Part shown: positions 15,016 to 24,540 of the stretch, in pieces
Layout: the number at the start of each line of letters is the position of its first letter
Numbering within the stretch: position 1 is the stretch's first letter
From: a bacterium
GTDB taxonomy: Bacteria > Myxococcota_A > UBA9042
Direction of reading: 5' to 3'
Length of the DNA: 42,468 bases
Assembly (NCBI GenBank): GCA_030425545.1
Contig: JAUIAC010000018.1
Span: forward strand, 1 to 42,468
Notes under the pieces: generated by a model
What the model was told of the DNA's origin: nothing
Database searches by the model: none
The model's input: the letters and a program-made list of their open reading frames with translations, nothing else
Made by a program: the position numbers and the translations under genes

Positions 15016-16917
15016 ATGCCCCAGACCGAACCTCGATTCTGCCCGATGTGCGGGCGCGTCTCGGACACCCTCCGCTGCCCGAACGACGGCGCGATCACCG
15101 TGCTCAAGGCCAAGCCGGCCAGCACCGCGCGCTTCGCGCCCGGTCACGTGATCAATCAGCGCTACGAGATCAGCGGCATCGTGGGCCACGGCGGCTTCGG
15201 CGTCGTCTATCGCGGCGTGCACGTCGGCACCGGGCAGGAAGTCGCGGTCAAGGTCCTCAACGCCGAGGCCGCCGGCGAGCGCCACGAGGCCGCCAAGCGC
15301 TTTGAGAAGGAGGGCCGAGTGCTCGCGCGGCTGCAGCACCCGGCCACCGTGCGCATCTTCGACGTCGGGGTCACCGCCGACGGCGCGCCCTTCATGGCCA
15401 TGGAGCTGGTGGACGGCCCCAACGTCGAGCAGGTCCTGGCCCACCTGAGCGCGCAGGGGCGGGCGTTCAGCGAGGCGCAGGCCATCGACATGATGTTGCC
15501 GGTGCTCGGGAGCCTGACCGAGGCGCACGGGCTGGGCCTGGTCCACCGCGATCTGAAGCCTGCGAACATCATGCTCACGGAGGTCGCCGACGAACCTCTG
15601 GTGGTCAAGGTGGTCGACTTTGGCGTGGTCCGCACCCACGACAGCGACCTCACCACCCGGCAGTCCTCCATCGGCACGCCGCGATACATGAGCCCGGAGC
15701 AATGTCGCGGCGACGGGGTCGACGCGCGCTCGGACCTCTACGCGCTGGGCTGCGTGCTCTTCGAGGCCGTGACAGGGGAGCCGCCCTTCTCGTCGGCGAG
15801 CCACGTCGACACCATGTACCTGCAGATGAGCGCGAAGGTGCCGGACGTCGACCGACTGGCGCGCTCTCCCGTGAGCGAGGGCTTCAAGGCCTTGGTCTAC
15901 CGCGCCCTCGCCAAGGAGCCGAGTGAGCGTTTTCCCACCGCGGGCGCGATGCGGCGCGCCCTGGCGCGCCTGCGGCAGGAGGCCTGGCGCAATGTGCCGG
16001 TGACGCCTCTCCACACCTTGCTGAACACCGACGGCGCTGGCGCGTGGCGCGTCATCGTCGACGGGGGCAGCGGCGGTGGCGAGACCCAGGCCGGCGTGCG
16101 GACCGGCGGCGAACGCACCGAGATCACGCCCGTCACGTCGGCACCCTCAGACGACATCCTGGCGGCGGCGCAGCGCGTGATCGACACCCATGTCGACGGC
16201 CACGCCGGTGCGCTGGCGGCGGCCGCCGCCGCGGCGCAGGCCGGCACGGAGATCCCCAAGTTCCGACCCAACCCGACCCTGCGCGGGCTGGGAGACCAGA
16301 GCGGCCGACGCGGTGCGGGGCGCCCCGTCGACTCCGCGCAGCCCGCGAGCCGTGGGGAAGCCGCGGAGGGCCCGCCAGCGGGTCGACGTCCCTACGACCC
16401 CTCACCGTCGCAGGAGTGGGTCCAGGTGGCGCGCAAGGGAGAGCTCCAGGTGGCCATCGCCGCTGTGGACGCGCTGGCGAGCGAGGCACAGGGGACCCCG
16501 AACGCCGACGCCGCTGCCCGGCAGCACGTGCGCCCGGCGAGTGACGGGCGCCTGCCCTTTGACGCGTCGGAGTCCCAAGAGCTGGTGCCGCTGCCCTCTC
16601 GCCGCCGGCTCGAGGCCGCGCTGGCCGCGAGACTCGCGGCGGAGGCCTCTGCCGCGCCCCCGAGCGCCGCGCCGACGCCCGACGGAGAGACCCGCGTGGA
16701 GGCCGCGCCGGGCGCACCTCGGCGGTCGCCCTCTGCCCCGCGCGGCTCGCGTGAGGGCGGGGGAGAGCGGCCCACCGTCACCGACCTGCCCGACGAGCCG
16801 GTGCGCCACGTCCAGGTCGCCCCGGCCCTGAAGCGTGACGCCAAGCGAGGGACCCGCCGCTGGGCCAAGGGCACCCTCCTGGGGACGGGCGTCACGCTGG
16901 ACGACGACGAGGACTGA
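15016..16917 (+). CDS. Ser/Thr protein kinase with N-terminal zinc-ribbon-like motif
   Basis: The start is one of two adjacent ATGs (15013, 15016). The 633-residue product begins with a small Cys motif, CPMCG at 9-13 and CPNDG at 21-25. A Hanks-type kinase domain follows (about 50-325): Gly loop GHGGFG, Lys79 in VAVKV, HRDLKPAN at 177-184, DFG at 201-203 and GTPRYMSPEQ at 220-229. All catalytic residues are present, so it should be active. The remaining 300 residues are Ala/Pro/Arg-rich, with two related segments RPYDPSPSQEWVQVARKGEL and LPFDASESQELVPLPSRRRL, and no transmembrane helix, so it is cytosolic. Myxococcota often carry many kinases of this form. Its substrates are unknown. Confidence 0.93.
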   Translation: MPQTEPRFCPMCGRVSDTLRCPNDGAITVLKAKPASTARFAPGHVINQRYEISGIVGHGGFGVVYRGVHVGTGQEVAVKVLNAEAAGERHEAAKRFEKEGRVLARLQHPATVRIFDVGVTADGAPFMAMELVDGPNVEQVLAHLSAQGRAFSEAQAIDMMLPVLGSLTEAHGLGLVHRDLKPANIMLTEVADEPLVVKVVDFGVVRTHDSDLTTRQSSIGTPRYMSPEQCRGDGVDARSDLYALGCVLFEAVTGEPPFSSASHVDTMYLQMSAKVPDVDRLARSPVSEGFKALVYRALAKEPSERFPTAGAMRRALARLRQEAWRNVPVTPLHTLLNTDGAGAWRVIVDGGSGGGETQAGVRTGGERTEITPVTSAPSDDILAAAQRVIDTHVDGHAGALAAAAAAAQAGTEIPKFRPNPTLRGLGDQSGRRGAGRPVDSAQPASRGEAAEGPPAGRRPYDPSPSQEWVQVARKGELQVAIAAVDALASEAQGTPNADAAARQHVRPASDGRLPFDASESQELVPLPSRRRLEAALAARLAAEASAAPPSAAPTPDGETRVEAAPGAPRRSPSAPRGSREGGGERPTVTDLPDEPVRHVQVAPALKRDAKRGTRRWAKGTLLGTGVTLDDDED

Positions 16918-16960
16918 AGGCCGACCTGCCCACGCCCCGGCGCCCCGCCACCCCTGGCCC

Positions 16961-17000
16961 TTGACAGCCCCCAGGGTGCGTCCTTGGGTTGCCTCGCCTT
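16961..17000 (+). promoter_or_regulatory. Possible promoter for htpG
   Basis: A perfect TTGACA (16961-16966), preceded by CC so that it also reads CTTGAC, lies 108 bases upstream of htpG in the gap after the kinase gene. The expected -10 position 17 bases later reads TTGGGT, which is poor. A heat-shock sigma-32-like -35 is conceivable given the gene, but without a matching -10 this is weak. Confidence 0.25.
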
Positions 17001-17074
17001 GCGCCTCCTCCCTCGTTCGCACCGTGCGGCGTGGTGGGTGACCGGCGCGACGTACCGTGACCTTGGAGGGACCC

Positions 17075-19084
17075 ATGAGCCAGACCACCCAGCCCACGAC
17101 CGATCAGGGCGAGAAGCGCAGCTTTCAAGCACAGACCCGCAAGCTGCTCGAGCTGATGATCCACAGCGTGTACAGCAACCGCGAGGTGTTCCTGCGGGAG
17201 CTGATCTCCAACGCGTCCGACGCCATCGACAAGGTGCGCTTCCTGGCGTTGACCGACGCCTCGCTCACCGAGGGCGACAGCGACTTCAAGATCAAGCTGG
17301 TGCCCAACGCCGACGCGCGCACGCTCACCATCGCCGACAACGGCGTGGGCATGAGCTTCGACGAGGTGGTCGAGCACATCGGCACCATCGCTCGGTCCGG
17401 CACGGAGGCCTTCGCGGCGCAGCTCGCCGAGGCCAAGACCGCTGACGCGCCGGAGCTCATCGGCCGCTTCGGCTTGGGCTTCTACAGCGCCTTCATGGTC
17501 GCCGACGCGGTCACGCTGACCACCTTCAAGCGCGGCGAAGACCACGGCGTGCGTTGGCACAGCGAAGGCGGCGACGACTACACCATCGCCCGCGTGGCGC
17601 CAGACGAGCTCGGCCACGGTCGCGGCACCCACATCACCCTCCACCTCAAGCCGCTGCCCGAGGCGTCGGGCGACGACACCGCCGACGAGCAGGACTTCAC
17701 CAACGCCTGGGTGCTCAAGCAGGTGGTGAAGAAGCACAGCGACTTCGTCTCGTTCCCGGTCGTCATGGACGAGAGCCGGACCGAGATCGAGCGCGACGAA
17801 GAGGGCAAGCCGGTCGAGGGCGCCGAGGAGAAGACCTTCGTCGAGGAGGTCACGCTCAACTCGATGAAGGCGCTGTGGACCCGTCGACCCGAGGAGATCG
17901 AGGACGAGGAGCACAACGACTTCTACCGTCACCTCACCCGCGACTGGGGCACGCCCCGCGACCGCATGCACCTGCGCGTCGAGGGCGTCCACGAGTACAC
18001 GGCGCTCATGTACGTGCCCGAGCGCGCGCCGGTGGACCTCTACTCGCGCGAGGCCAAGCGCGGCCTCTCCCTCTTCGTCAAGAACGTCTTCATCAGCGAC
18101 GAGGTGCGCGAGCTGATGCCGGAGTACCTGCGCTTCGTGCGCGGCCTGGTCGACAGCCCGGATCTGCCGCTCAACGTCAGCCGCGAGATGGTGCAGCAGC
18201 ACCGGCTGATCACGTCGATTCGCAAGCACCTGACCAAGAAGTGGCTGGGCAAGTTCGCCAAGCAGCTCACGAACGAGCGGGAGACCTACGAGGCCTTCTG
18301 GGCGGAGTTCGGACCCGTGGTGAAGGAGGGCTTCCACTACGACATCGGCAGCAAGGACCGGCTCGAGAAGACGTTGCTCTTCCGCACCACCCACGGCGAG
18401 GGCTGGCGCTCGCTGGAGGAGATCATCGCGGCGTTGCCCGAGGGGCAGGACGAGCTCTACTACCTCACCGCCGACCAGCTCGACACGGCGCGCAACGCGC
18501 CCCAGCTGGAGATCTTCCGCAGCAAGGGCGTCGAGGTGATCCTGCTCACGGACCCGATCGACGAGATCCTGGTCAGCAGCGCGCCCGACCTGGGCGGCAA
18601 GGCGCTGAAGTCGGTCACGCGTGGCGACATCGACGTCGACAAGCTCGGCGCCAAGGCCGCAGACGCCGAGAGCGAGAGCCAGGACGACGAGAGCAAGTCG
18701 GACGACGAGACCCTGTCGCCGCTGCTGGAGAAGCTCGGCGCGCTGCTCGAGGCGCGGGTGGAGAAGGTGCAGGTCTCGGGCCGGCTCACCGACAGCGCCG
18801 CCTGCCTGATCACGCCGGAGAGCGGCATCACCCCGCAGATGGAGCGTATGTTCAAGGCCATGGGCCAGGACGTGCCCTCGAGCAAGCGGCTCTTGGAGCT
18901 GAACCCGGGGCACCCGCTGGTGAAGAAGCTGGTGGACCTGCACGCGTCGGACGCCGAAGACGCCCGCATCGGCACCTACGCCGAGCTGCTGGTGGACCAG
19001 GCGCTGCTCAGCGAGGGCGGCCAGCTCGACGATCCGCACGCGTTCGCCAAGCGCGTCACCGAGGTGATGGCGGCCGCGCTCTAA
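17075..19084 (+). CDS. htpG: Molecular chaperone HtpG (Hsp90)
   Basis: The start is the ATG at 17075 with GGAGGG just upstream. The 669-residue protein is a complete bacterial Hsp90. The GHKL ATPase motifs are FLRELISNASDAIDK, DNGVGMSFDE, GTIARSGT and GRFGLGFYSAFMVAD; the middle domain has NSMKALWTRRPEEIEDEE, LYVxRVFI-like FVKNVFISDEV and LPLNVSREMVQQ with the catalytic Arg; and the dimerisation domain follows. A charged, Asp/Ser-rich insert lies at about residues 515-550. It is an ATP-dependent cytosolic chaperone for stress-damaged and client proteins. It stands alone, with a terminator hairpin after it and the kinase gene upstream on the same strand. Confidence 0.97.
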   Translation: MSQTTQPTTDQGEKRSFQAQTRKLLELMIHSVYSNREVFLRELISNASDAIDKVRFLALTDASLTEGDSDFKIKLVPNADARTLTIADNGVGMSFDEVVEHIGTIARSGTEAFAAQLAEAKTADAPELIGRFGLGFYSAFMVADAVTLTTFKRGEDHGVRWHSEGGDDYTIARVAPDELGHGRGTHITLHLKPLPEASGDDTADEQDFTNAWVLKQVVKKHSDFVSFPVVMDESRTEIERDEEGKPVEGAEEKTFVEEVTLNSMKALWTRRPEEIEDEEHNDFYRHLTRDWGTPRDRMHLRVEGVHEYTALMYVPERAPVDLYSREAKRGLSLFVKNVFISDEVRELMPEYLRFVRGLVDSPDLPLNVSREMVQQHRLITSIRKHLTKKWLGKFAKQLTNERETYEAFWAEFGPVVKEGFHYDIGSKDRLEKTLLFRTTHGEGWRSLEEIIAALPEGQDELYYLTADQLDTARNAPQLEIFRSKGVEVILLTDPIDEILVSSAPDLGGKALKSVTRGDIDVDKLGAKAADAESESQDDESKSDDETLSPLLEKLGALLEARVEKVQVSGRLTDSAACLITPESGITPQMERMFKAMGQDVPSSKRLLELNPGHPLVKKLVDLHASDAEDARIGTYAELLVDQALLSEGGQLDDPHAFAKRVTEVMAAAL

Positions 19085-19115
19085 GAGCGCAGCGCCCGCA
19101 CAGGCGACTCGATCA

Positions 19116-19156
19116 CGCGGCGGCGTCTCCGACTCGGAGGCGCCGTCGCGCTTTTG
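19116..19156 (+). terminator. Intrinsic terminator after htpG
   Basis: A 15-bp stem at 19116-19130 pairs with 19136-19150 around a GACTC loop, with two G-U wobbles, and is followed by CTTTTGG. It lies about 30 bases after the htpG stop and before the convergent ABC gene. Stem and T-run together make this the best intrinsic terminator in the window; the T-run favours the plus strand. Confidence 0.75.
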
Positions 19157-19165
19157 GCCGATCGG

Positions 19166-21016
19166 TCAGCGATAGCCCTGCGCCTGCAGCGTGAACAGGC
19201 GGGCGTAGAGCCCGTCGGCGGCCAGCAGCGACGCGTGGTCGCCGGACTCCACCACCGTGCCCTCGTCGAGCACCAGGATGTAGTCAGCCATGCGCACGGT
19301 GGAGAAGCGGTGGCTGATCAGCAGCGCCATCTGCCCCTCGCTCAGCGCCGCAAGCCGGCCGAAGATCTCGGCCTCCGCCTCGGCGTCCATGGCCGCCGTT
19401 GGCTCGTCGAGCACCAGCAGATCGGCGTCCTGTCGCATGAACGCACGCGACAGCGCGACCTTCTGCCACTGCCCGCCCGAGAGCTCGCGCCCGTCTTTGA
19501 ACCACCGCCCGAGCTGGGTCTGGTAGCCCTCGGGCAAGGTCTCGACGAAGTCGTGGGCCATGCCTTTCTCAGCCGCCACCTGCCAGCGGCTCGGGTCTTC
19601 CAGGTGGCGCACGTCGCCTACGCCGATGTTCTCGCCCACCACCAGCTGGTAGCGCACGAAGTCCTGGAAGATGACGCCGATGCGCTGCCGCAGCGCGTCT
19701 GTAGACCACTCGTTCAAGTCGCGGCCGTCCAGCGTGATCATGCCGCTGTCGGGGGTGTAGAGTCGGGTCATGAGCTTGACCAGGGTGGTCTTGCCGCTGC
19801 CGTTGTGACCCACCAGCGCGATGCGCTGACCCGGCCGCAGGTGCAGCGACAGGTGCCGCAGCGCCGGGGTCTCCGCGCCGGGGTAGGTGAAGGTCACGTC
19901 GACAAAGCGCAGGCCGTCGTTCGGGTTCGGCCCATCGCTCGCGGTGCCGGTGTCAGGCGGCGCGGGGTGGTCCAGGAACTCGTAGAGGTTGCTCAGGTAG
20001 AGGTTGTCTTCGTACATGCCGCCGATGCCGCTGAGCGTGGCTGAGATGGCGCTCTGGCCCTGCTTGAACACGGCCAGGTACATCGCCATCTGCCCCAGCG
20101 AGAGGGCCCCGGCGACGGTGCGCATGGCGACCCAAAGGTAGGCGCCGTAGAGCGCCGCGGTGCCCACCACGCCGAGCAAGAAGCCCCAGAGCGCGCGGCG
20201 GAGGGCGAGGTTGCGATCTTCGGCGTAGATGGACTGAAAGATGGCTCGATAGCGACCCACCATGGTCGGTCCGAGCCCGTAGAGCTTCACCTCTTTGACG
20301 AAGTCCTCGCGCGACACCAGGACCGCGAGGTAGGCCTGCTTGCGCGTCTCCGGCGAGAACCAGCGCGAGAGGCGGAAGGCTTCGCCGGAGAAGCGGGTCT
20401 CGGCGAAGAAGGTCGGCAGCGCGGCGCCAGCGATGACCAGCACGGCCAGGGGTGCGAGCGCGAAGATCATCGCCGCGTAGGTCACGAGGGAGACGCCGTT
20501 CTGCACCAGAGCGAAGGCCCGCCGCACCAGCGAGAGCGGGCGGTTGGTGGCGTCGCGGCGGGCCCGCTGCATCATGTCGTAGACCCGGTCGTCCTCGAAG
20601 TCGGCCAGCGAGAGGGTCAGCGCCTTGTCGAGGATCAACAGGTTGACCCGGTGCCCCAGCAGCTGTCGCAACACGCTCGAGCACACGTCGAGCCCGCGCT
20701 GCGCCGCCGCGGTCAGCAGCACCAACCCGGCCTCCAGCGCGACCCACCGCAGCGCCTCCCAACGCTCAGCGTCCAGCCCAGACCGGCTCGCCGCCAAGAT
20801 GGTGTCGATGATCTGCTGCGCCACCCACGCCTGCGCCGGGGGCAGCAGGCCGCCCACGAGCGAGAGGACCGCGTAGGTCAGGGTCAGCGGTCGGCTGGTC
20901 TCCCACGCCAGACGCGCGGCGGCGCCGGTGTAGCGAAACACGCTGAGCGCACGCGTGACGCGGCTCGGCAGCGGCGGATCACCCTGGGGCTGTGCGGGGC
21001 TGACGGGAGGGGGCAC
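19166..21016 (-). CDS. ABC exporter (fused TMD-NBD)
   Basis: A 616-residue half-transporter of the ABC-B type. Six hydrophobic segments fill about residues 40-335 and the ATPase domain covers about 368-610. Walker A is GHNGSGKTT (403-411), the Q-loop Gln is at 451 in IFQDFVRY, the signature LSGGQ is at 512-516, Walker B is LLVLDE (533-538) and the H-loop His is at 569 in LLISHRFST. It should work as a homodimer in the inner membrane, exporting lipids, peptides or drugs; the substrate cannot be told. The start is a GTG only 6 bases after the stop of the metallophosphoesterase gene on the same strand, so the two form an operon. Confidence 0.93.
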   Translation of the reverse strand: MPPPVSPAQPQGDPPLPSRVTRALSVFRYTGAAARLAWETSRPLTLTYAVLSLVGGLLPPAQAWVAQQIIDTILAASRSGLDAERWEALRWVALEAGLVLLTAAAQRGLDVCSSVLRQLLGHRVNLLILDKALTLSLADFEDDRVYDMMQRARRDATNRPLSLVRRAFALVQNGVSLVTYAAMIFALAPLAVLVIAGAALPTFFAETRFSGEAFRLSRWFSPETRKQAYLAVLVSREDFVKEVKLYGLGPTMVGRYRAIFQSIYAEDRNLALRRALWGFLLGVVGTAALYGAYLWVAMRTVAGALSLGQMAMYLAVFKQGQSAISATLSGIGGMYEDNLYLSNLYEFLDHPAPPDTGTASDGPNPNDGLRFVDVTFTYPGAETPALRHLSLHLRPGQRIALVGHNGSGKTTLVKLMTRLYTPDSGMITLDGRDLNEWSTDALRQRIGVIFQDFVRYQLVVGENIGVGDVRHLEDPSRWQVAAEKGMAHDFVETLPEGYQTQLGRWFKDGRELSGGQWQKVALSRAFMRQDADLLVLDEPTAAMDAEAEAEIFGRLAALSEGQMALLISHRFSTVRMADYILVLDEGTVVESGDHASLLAADGLYARLFTLQAQGYR

Positions 21017-21022
21017 GGGCGC

Positions 21023-22390
21023 TCACGGGACGAAGACAGTGAACTCGTCGACGGTCTGGCTGAGGAGGGTGTTGATGAACGTGCCTTTGGCCTTCTTGGG
21101 GTTGCCGTCGACGTTGAACTCGATGAAGAGCACGCCGTTGGGGTTGCCCAGCAGGCCCGAGGTCTGCTTCTGGCCGTTCTTGCGCCAAAGGTCGTTGGTG
21201 TAGATGGTCGCCCACCAGGTGTCGGACTTGTGCTTGCTCTCGAAGTCGCGGAGCGTCTTACCGCCCGTGCCGGTGACCATGGCGAAGGTCTGGCCTGGCT
21301 TGACCGTGAGCACGTCGAGCGGGGGCTTGGCGCCGTGGCCCTTGGTCTTGTCGCCGATGGCGGTCAGGTTCATGGTCCGGCTGTAGGCGTGCTCGTGGCC
21401 GGTGGCGATGATGGCGCCGTGCTTGGCACAGGCCTTGTAGACCTCCCAGCCGGTCTCGTCGCCCTTCTCGCCCGTGTTCATGTCGGCCTGGTTCTTGTGC
21501 CAGGAGCAGACCTTCCACAGGTGCTTCGACGCCGCAAAGGTCTTGTCGATGAACTTGTCGTGGTCCTTGCCGGTCACGCCGAGGGCCACAAAGACCATGT
21601 GCAGGCCCTTGTAGACGCACGAGCTCTGGACGCCGATGGTGCCGGTGCACTTGGCGCCCGACACCTTGGACAGCCGCTTGGCGAAGTCGGCCTGGTAGCT
21701 GCTGAGCTTCTTGATGTCGTGGTTGCCGACCGAGACAAAGTAGGGGAAGTCTGGACCCAAACTTCCGTCGATGAGGGACTGGAAGAGGCCGGGGTTGTGC
21801 TCGTAGTCGAAGTCGCCCTGGTGCATGACCAGGTCGGCGCCTTGTTTCTTGATCAGGTCGAGGGCGGCCGCGAAGCCGATGGACGCGCCGCTGTCGCCGA
21901 TGAAGGCGACCTTGAGGCCCTTGGTGGTGGCGACCTGGGTGGGGGGCGGCGGGCCGGTGTCGGTGACGCCTGTGTCGAGCATGCCGGTGTCCGACTTGGC
22001 CGTGTCGGGCATGCCTGTGTCCGTCGAGGCGGTGTCCGTCTTGGCGGTGTCCGTCTTAACCGCGTCGGGCGCCGCGGCGTCCACAGATCCCGCGTCTGTC
22101 ACGGCGACGTCGGACGCGGGCGCGGCGTCGGAGCTGCCCGCCGCGCTCGTGTCGGAGGTGGCGCTGCCGGTGTCCTGGTCCCCGGCGACGCCGCTGTCCT
22201 GCGAGAAGATTGGCTTGGTGGTGCCTGTGTCGACCGGCTCAGCGGCCTTGCTCGACTTGTCGTCCGCCTTGCCGCAGGCGGCGCAGGCCACGCTCATCGC
22301 GACGAGCCACACGGTGAGGCGCAGGGTGCGTCGCAGCGGCGCTGGGGGGGGCGCAACGAGGAGGTTCGACAAAGTGTGGCTGCGCCGCAT
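21023..22390 (-). CDS. Metallophosphoesterase lipoprotein with Asp/Thr linker
   Basis: The 455-residue protein starts at an ATG with GGAGCGGG upstream. Its N-terminal helix ends in VACAACG, a likely lipobox. Residues 50-150 are a flexible linker of DTG, DTA and ASD repeats. The calcineurin-like domain begins at about 158 and has the metal motifs GDS(G) with Asp166, GDFDY with Asp193, GNHD with Asn223/His224, and a late GHEHAY. All metal ligands are present, so it is probably an active phosphoesterase or purple-acid-phosphatase-like enzyme on the cell surface or in the periplasm. Insertions with paired Cys fit an extracytoplasmic site. Substrate unknown. It precedes the ABC exporter by 6 bases, which suggests a shared envelope role. 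Confidence 0.88.
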   Translation of the reverse strand: MRRSHTLSNLLVAPPPAPLRRTLRLTVWLVAMSVACAACGKADDKSSKAAEPVDTGTTKPIFSQDSGVAGDQDTGSATSDTSAAGSSDAAPASDVAVTDAGSVDAAAPDAVKTDTAKTDTASTDTGMPDTAKSDTGMLDTGVTDTGPPPPTQVATTKGLKVAFIGDSGASIGFAAALDLIKKQGADLVMHQGDFDYEHNPGLFQSLIDGSLGPDFPYFVSVGNHDIKKLSSYQADFAKRLSKVSGAKCTGTIGVQSSCVYKGLHMVFVALGVTGKDHDKFIDKTFAASKHLWKVCSWHKNQADMNTGEKGDETGWEVYKACAKHGAIIATGHEHAYSRTMNLTAIGDKTKGHGAKPPLDVLTVKPGQTFAMVTGTGGKTLRDFESKHKSDTWWATIYTNDLWRKNGQKQTSGLLGNPNGVLFIEFNVDGNPKKAKGTFINTLLSQTVDEFTVFVP

Positions 22391-22440
22391 GGCCCGCTCC
22401 CTTGTTGACGTTGAGACCTGTTTAGCATGACAGCCCGTGG

Positions 22441-22539
22441 CTTGGCAGCGGCTTGGCAGCGGCTTGGCAGCGGCTTGGCAGCGGCTTGGCAGTGGCTTGG
22501 CAGTGGCTTGGCGGCGGTCTGGCAGTGGTCTGGCCGCGC
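22441..22539. repeat. 11-bp tandem repeat array upstream of the metallophosphoesterase
   Basis: The unit CTTGGCAGCGG occurs four times perfectly from 22441. It continues as CTTGGCAGTGG (twice), CTTGGCGGCGG, TCTGGCAGTGG and a decayed copy, nine units in all. The array starts about 50 bases upstream of the metallophosphoesterase ATG, within its likely promoter or 5' region. An 11-bp period puts each copy on nearly the same DNA face. There is no coding support, since the period is not a multiple of three. Confidence 0.9.
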
Positions 22540-22652
22540 CTGGGAGCGGCTCTGCACCGGCTCGGCGCCACAGTGTCGTCAGCGAGCGCAGCGCACGGTC
22601 GGTGGCGCGCGCTCGACGGGCCGAAGCCGTGGGTGCCGCCGCAGCGGCGCGC

Positions 22653-24410
22653 TCAGGGGGAGCGCAGAGACCGCGCCTGCGTGGCCAGCGCGCTCAGCCG
22701 CGGGTGGTCGGGGTAGGGCGCGGTCACCCGCAGCGCCTTGGCCGCGTCGCGTCGGCGCAGGGCGAGCACCGCCCGCATCTCCGCTACCTGCGCGGCCTGG
22801 CCCCGCGGCGGCTGTCGCGCGAGGGTGTCCAGGAGTCGCTCTGCGCCGGCGGGGTCGCCGGTGGCGACCCGCGCGCCGGCGAGGTTGAAGAGCACCGAAG
22901 CAGCGTCGACAAAAGCCACGGCGCCGGGGCGTGGCGCCACCGCGGCCTCCAGGTGAACACGGGCGCGGTGCGCGTCGCGGGTCACCGCCCAATAGTGGTG
23001 TCCCAGCCACTGATGGCCCTCGCGGAAGCCGGGCGAGCGCGCCACGTCGGGCGCGAAGAGGCTGACGTCGTCGGCTACCCGCTGACCACCGGCGAAGGTG
23101 ACGCCGGACCACCCCACAGCCGCGATCAGGGCGAGCGTGACCGGTCCGACGCGCGCCCAGCGCGGCAGCGTCGGGTCGCCCTGCGTCAGGGCGCGGTGGG
23201 TGCGCCAGCGTGTCGCCGCCCAGTCGCCCAGCGCGAGCAGGAGCGCGGCCACGACCGCAGGCGCCAGGTAGAGATAGTGGGGCGAGCTCCAGCGGGGCAG
23301 GGGCACTACGCCGAGGCTGGGCGCGAGCACGACCCAGGCGACCCACGCCGGCGCGGCCAGGTGGTCGGCGAGACCGAGCGGCGTTGCGGCGCGCTGTGGC
23401 TGGAGCGCGCTGTGCGGGACGGCGCCGTTTGGAGCCCAACGGTTGAGGCGCGCGAGCGGCGGCAACGCGAGGGTCACCAGCGTCAACCCACCCAACCAGG
23501 GGGCGAGGTGCGCGAGCGTGCGCACCGGCGTGGCGTCGCTGAGGCTGGGCAGCCGGGCGCCGGCCAGGTCGGGGATGCGGTCGGCCAACGCGCCGAGGTG
23601 GCTGGCGACGAGGGTCGGCCAGGGCAGGGGCTCGCGCGCCACGTGCCAGCCGGCCGGAACGGCGGCGGCGCGCGACAGTCCGTAGGCGAGCAGGAGGCCG
23701 GCGACGGCCGCGGCGCCGACCCCCGCGCGCCTGCGGACGACCGGGGCGCCCGAACGCCACCCCTGCAGCAGCGCGGGCAGCGCCAGGGCAGGCAACCACG
23801 CGGCGGCGGTCTCCTTCGAGCCCAGGGCCAGTGCGCCACACGTCAGCGCGGCCAGCGCAGCGCTCGCCCCGCCGCGGCGCAGCCACCGCGAGCCGGCGGC
23901 GAGCGCCGTCAGCACGCTCGCGACCAGCAGCGACTCGGGCCGATAGGACACGACCGCAGCCGGCTGCCAGGAGAGCGGGTGAATCGCGAAGCACAGCGCA
24001 ACGGCCAGGCGTGGCAGGTCCCAGCGCCGCCGCGACGCTGGCGCCGCCGGCGCGCCTCGGACGCCGCCCAGGTCGCCGAAGAGCGCTGGGACCGCCAGCC
24101 ACACGGCGACGCTGGCCAGGGTGTGCAGCAGCAGGTTGGTGAGGTGAAAGCCCCAGGGCTGCGCCCCGTAGGCCGCCTTGTCGAGCAACACCGAGGCCGC
24201 GACCACCGGCCGGAAGAAGCCGGTGTGGCCGTAGGGCCCCCACACCGCGTCGACGCGGCCCAGCACGACGTCGCCGTGGTCGTGCCAGGTGAAGCCGCCC
24301 GTCAGCGCGCTGGCGTGCGTCGCGAAGCCGGCGAGGGCGACCGCTGCGAGAGCGCGCGGGTCCACGGCGCGTGGCGCGGCGTGCGCAGGTTGTGGAGTCG
24401 ACGTGGGCAT
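22653..24410 (-). CDS. TMTC/Dpy19-like polytopic membrane protein with C-terminal TPR-like tail
   Basis: A 585-residue protein with about ten hydrophobic helices. Early motifs such as GGFTWHDHGDVVLG, FFRPVVAASVLLDKAAYG and PWGFHLTNLLLHTLASVAVW match the N-terminal pattern of GT-C-fold proteins of the TMTC/DUF1736 type, which have an Asp in the first periplasmic loop and an FRP motif and transfer mannose to proteins in animals. IHPLSWQPAAVVSYRPESL also fits. The last 150 residues are alpha-helical and Ala/Arg-rich, like TPR repeats (for example PGAVAFVDAASVLFNLAGAR and LLDTLARQPP). It is probably a membrane glycosyltransferase or scaffold; activity is inferred only from the fold. The ATG at 24410 is preferred to the GTG at 24413. 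Confidence 0.72.
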   Translation of the reverse strand: MPTSTPQPAHAAPRAVDPRALAAVALAGFATHASALTGGFTWHDHGDVVLGRVDAVWGPYGHTGFFRPVVAASVLLDKAAYGAQPWGFHLTNLLLHTLASVAVWLAVPALFGDLGGVRGAPAAPASRRRWDLPRLAVALCFAIHPLSWQPAAVVSYRPESLLVASVLTALAAGSRWLRRGGASAALAALTCGALALGSKETAAAWLPALALPALLQGWRSGAPVVRRRAGVGAAAVAGLLLAYGLSRAAAVPAGWHVAREPLPWPTLVASHLGALADRIPDLAGARLPSLSDATPVRTLAHLAPWLGGLTLVTLALPPLARLNRWAPNGAVPHSALQPQRAATPLGLADHLAAPAWVAWVVLAPSLGVVPLPRWSSPHYLYLAPAVVAALLLALGDWAATRWRTHRALTQGDPTLPRWARVGPVTLALIAAVGWSGVTFAGGQRVADDVSLFAPDVARSPGFREGHQWLGHHYWAVTRDAHRARVHLEAAVAPRPGAVAFVDAASVLFNLAGARVATGDPAGAERLLDTLARQPPRGQAAQVAEMRAVLALRRRDAAKALRVTAPYPDHPRLSALATQARSLRSP

Positions 24411-24540
24411 CACGGAGGCGCTCCGGGCGAAGGCCCAGACTTATCGGGGCAAAGCGCCCTCGATTCAACGTGCGCGCCGGGGGAGCCGTGCGCGGCGGGA
24501 CACGCGGGGCTATGTTGAGCGCCCCGACGAACGAGGCCCC

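Noticed and set aside
22441-22539. CRISPR array
   Set aside because: Units of 11 bp are directly adjacent with no spacers; no cas genes nearby.
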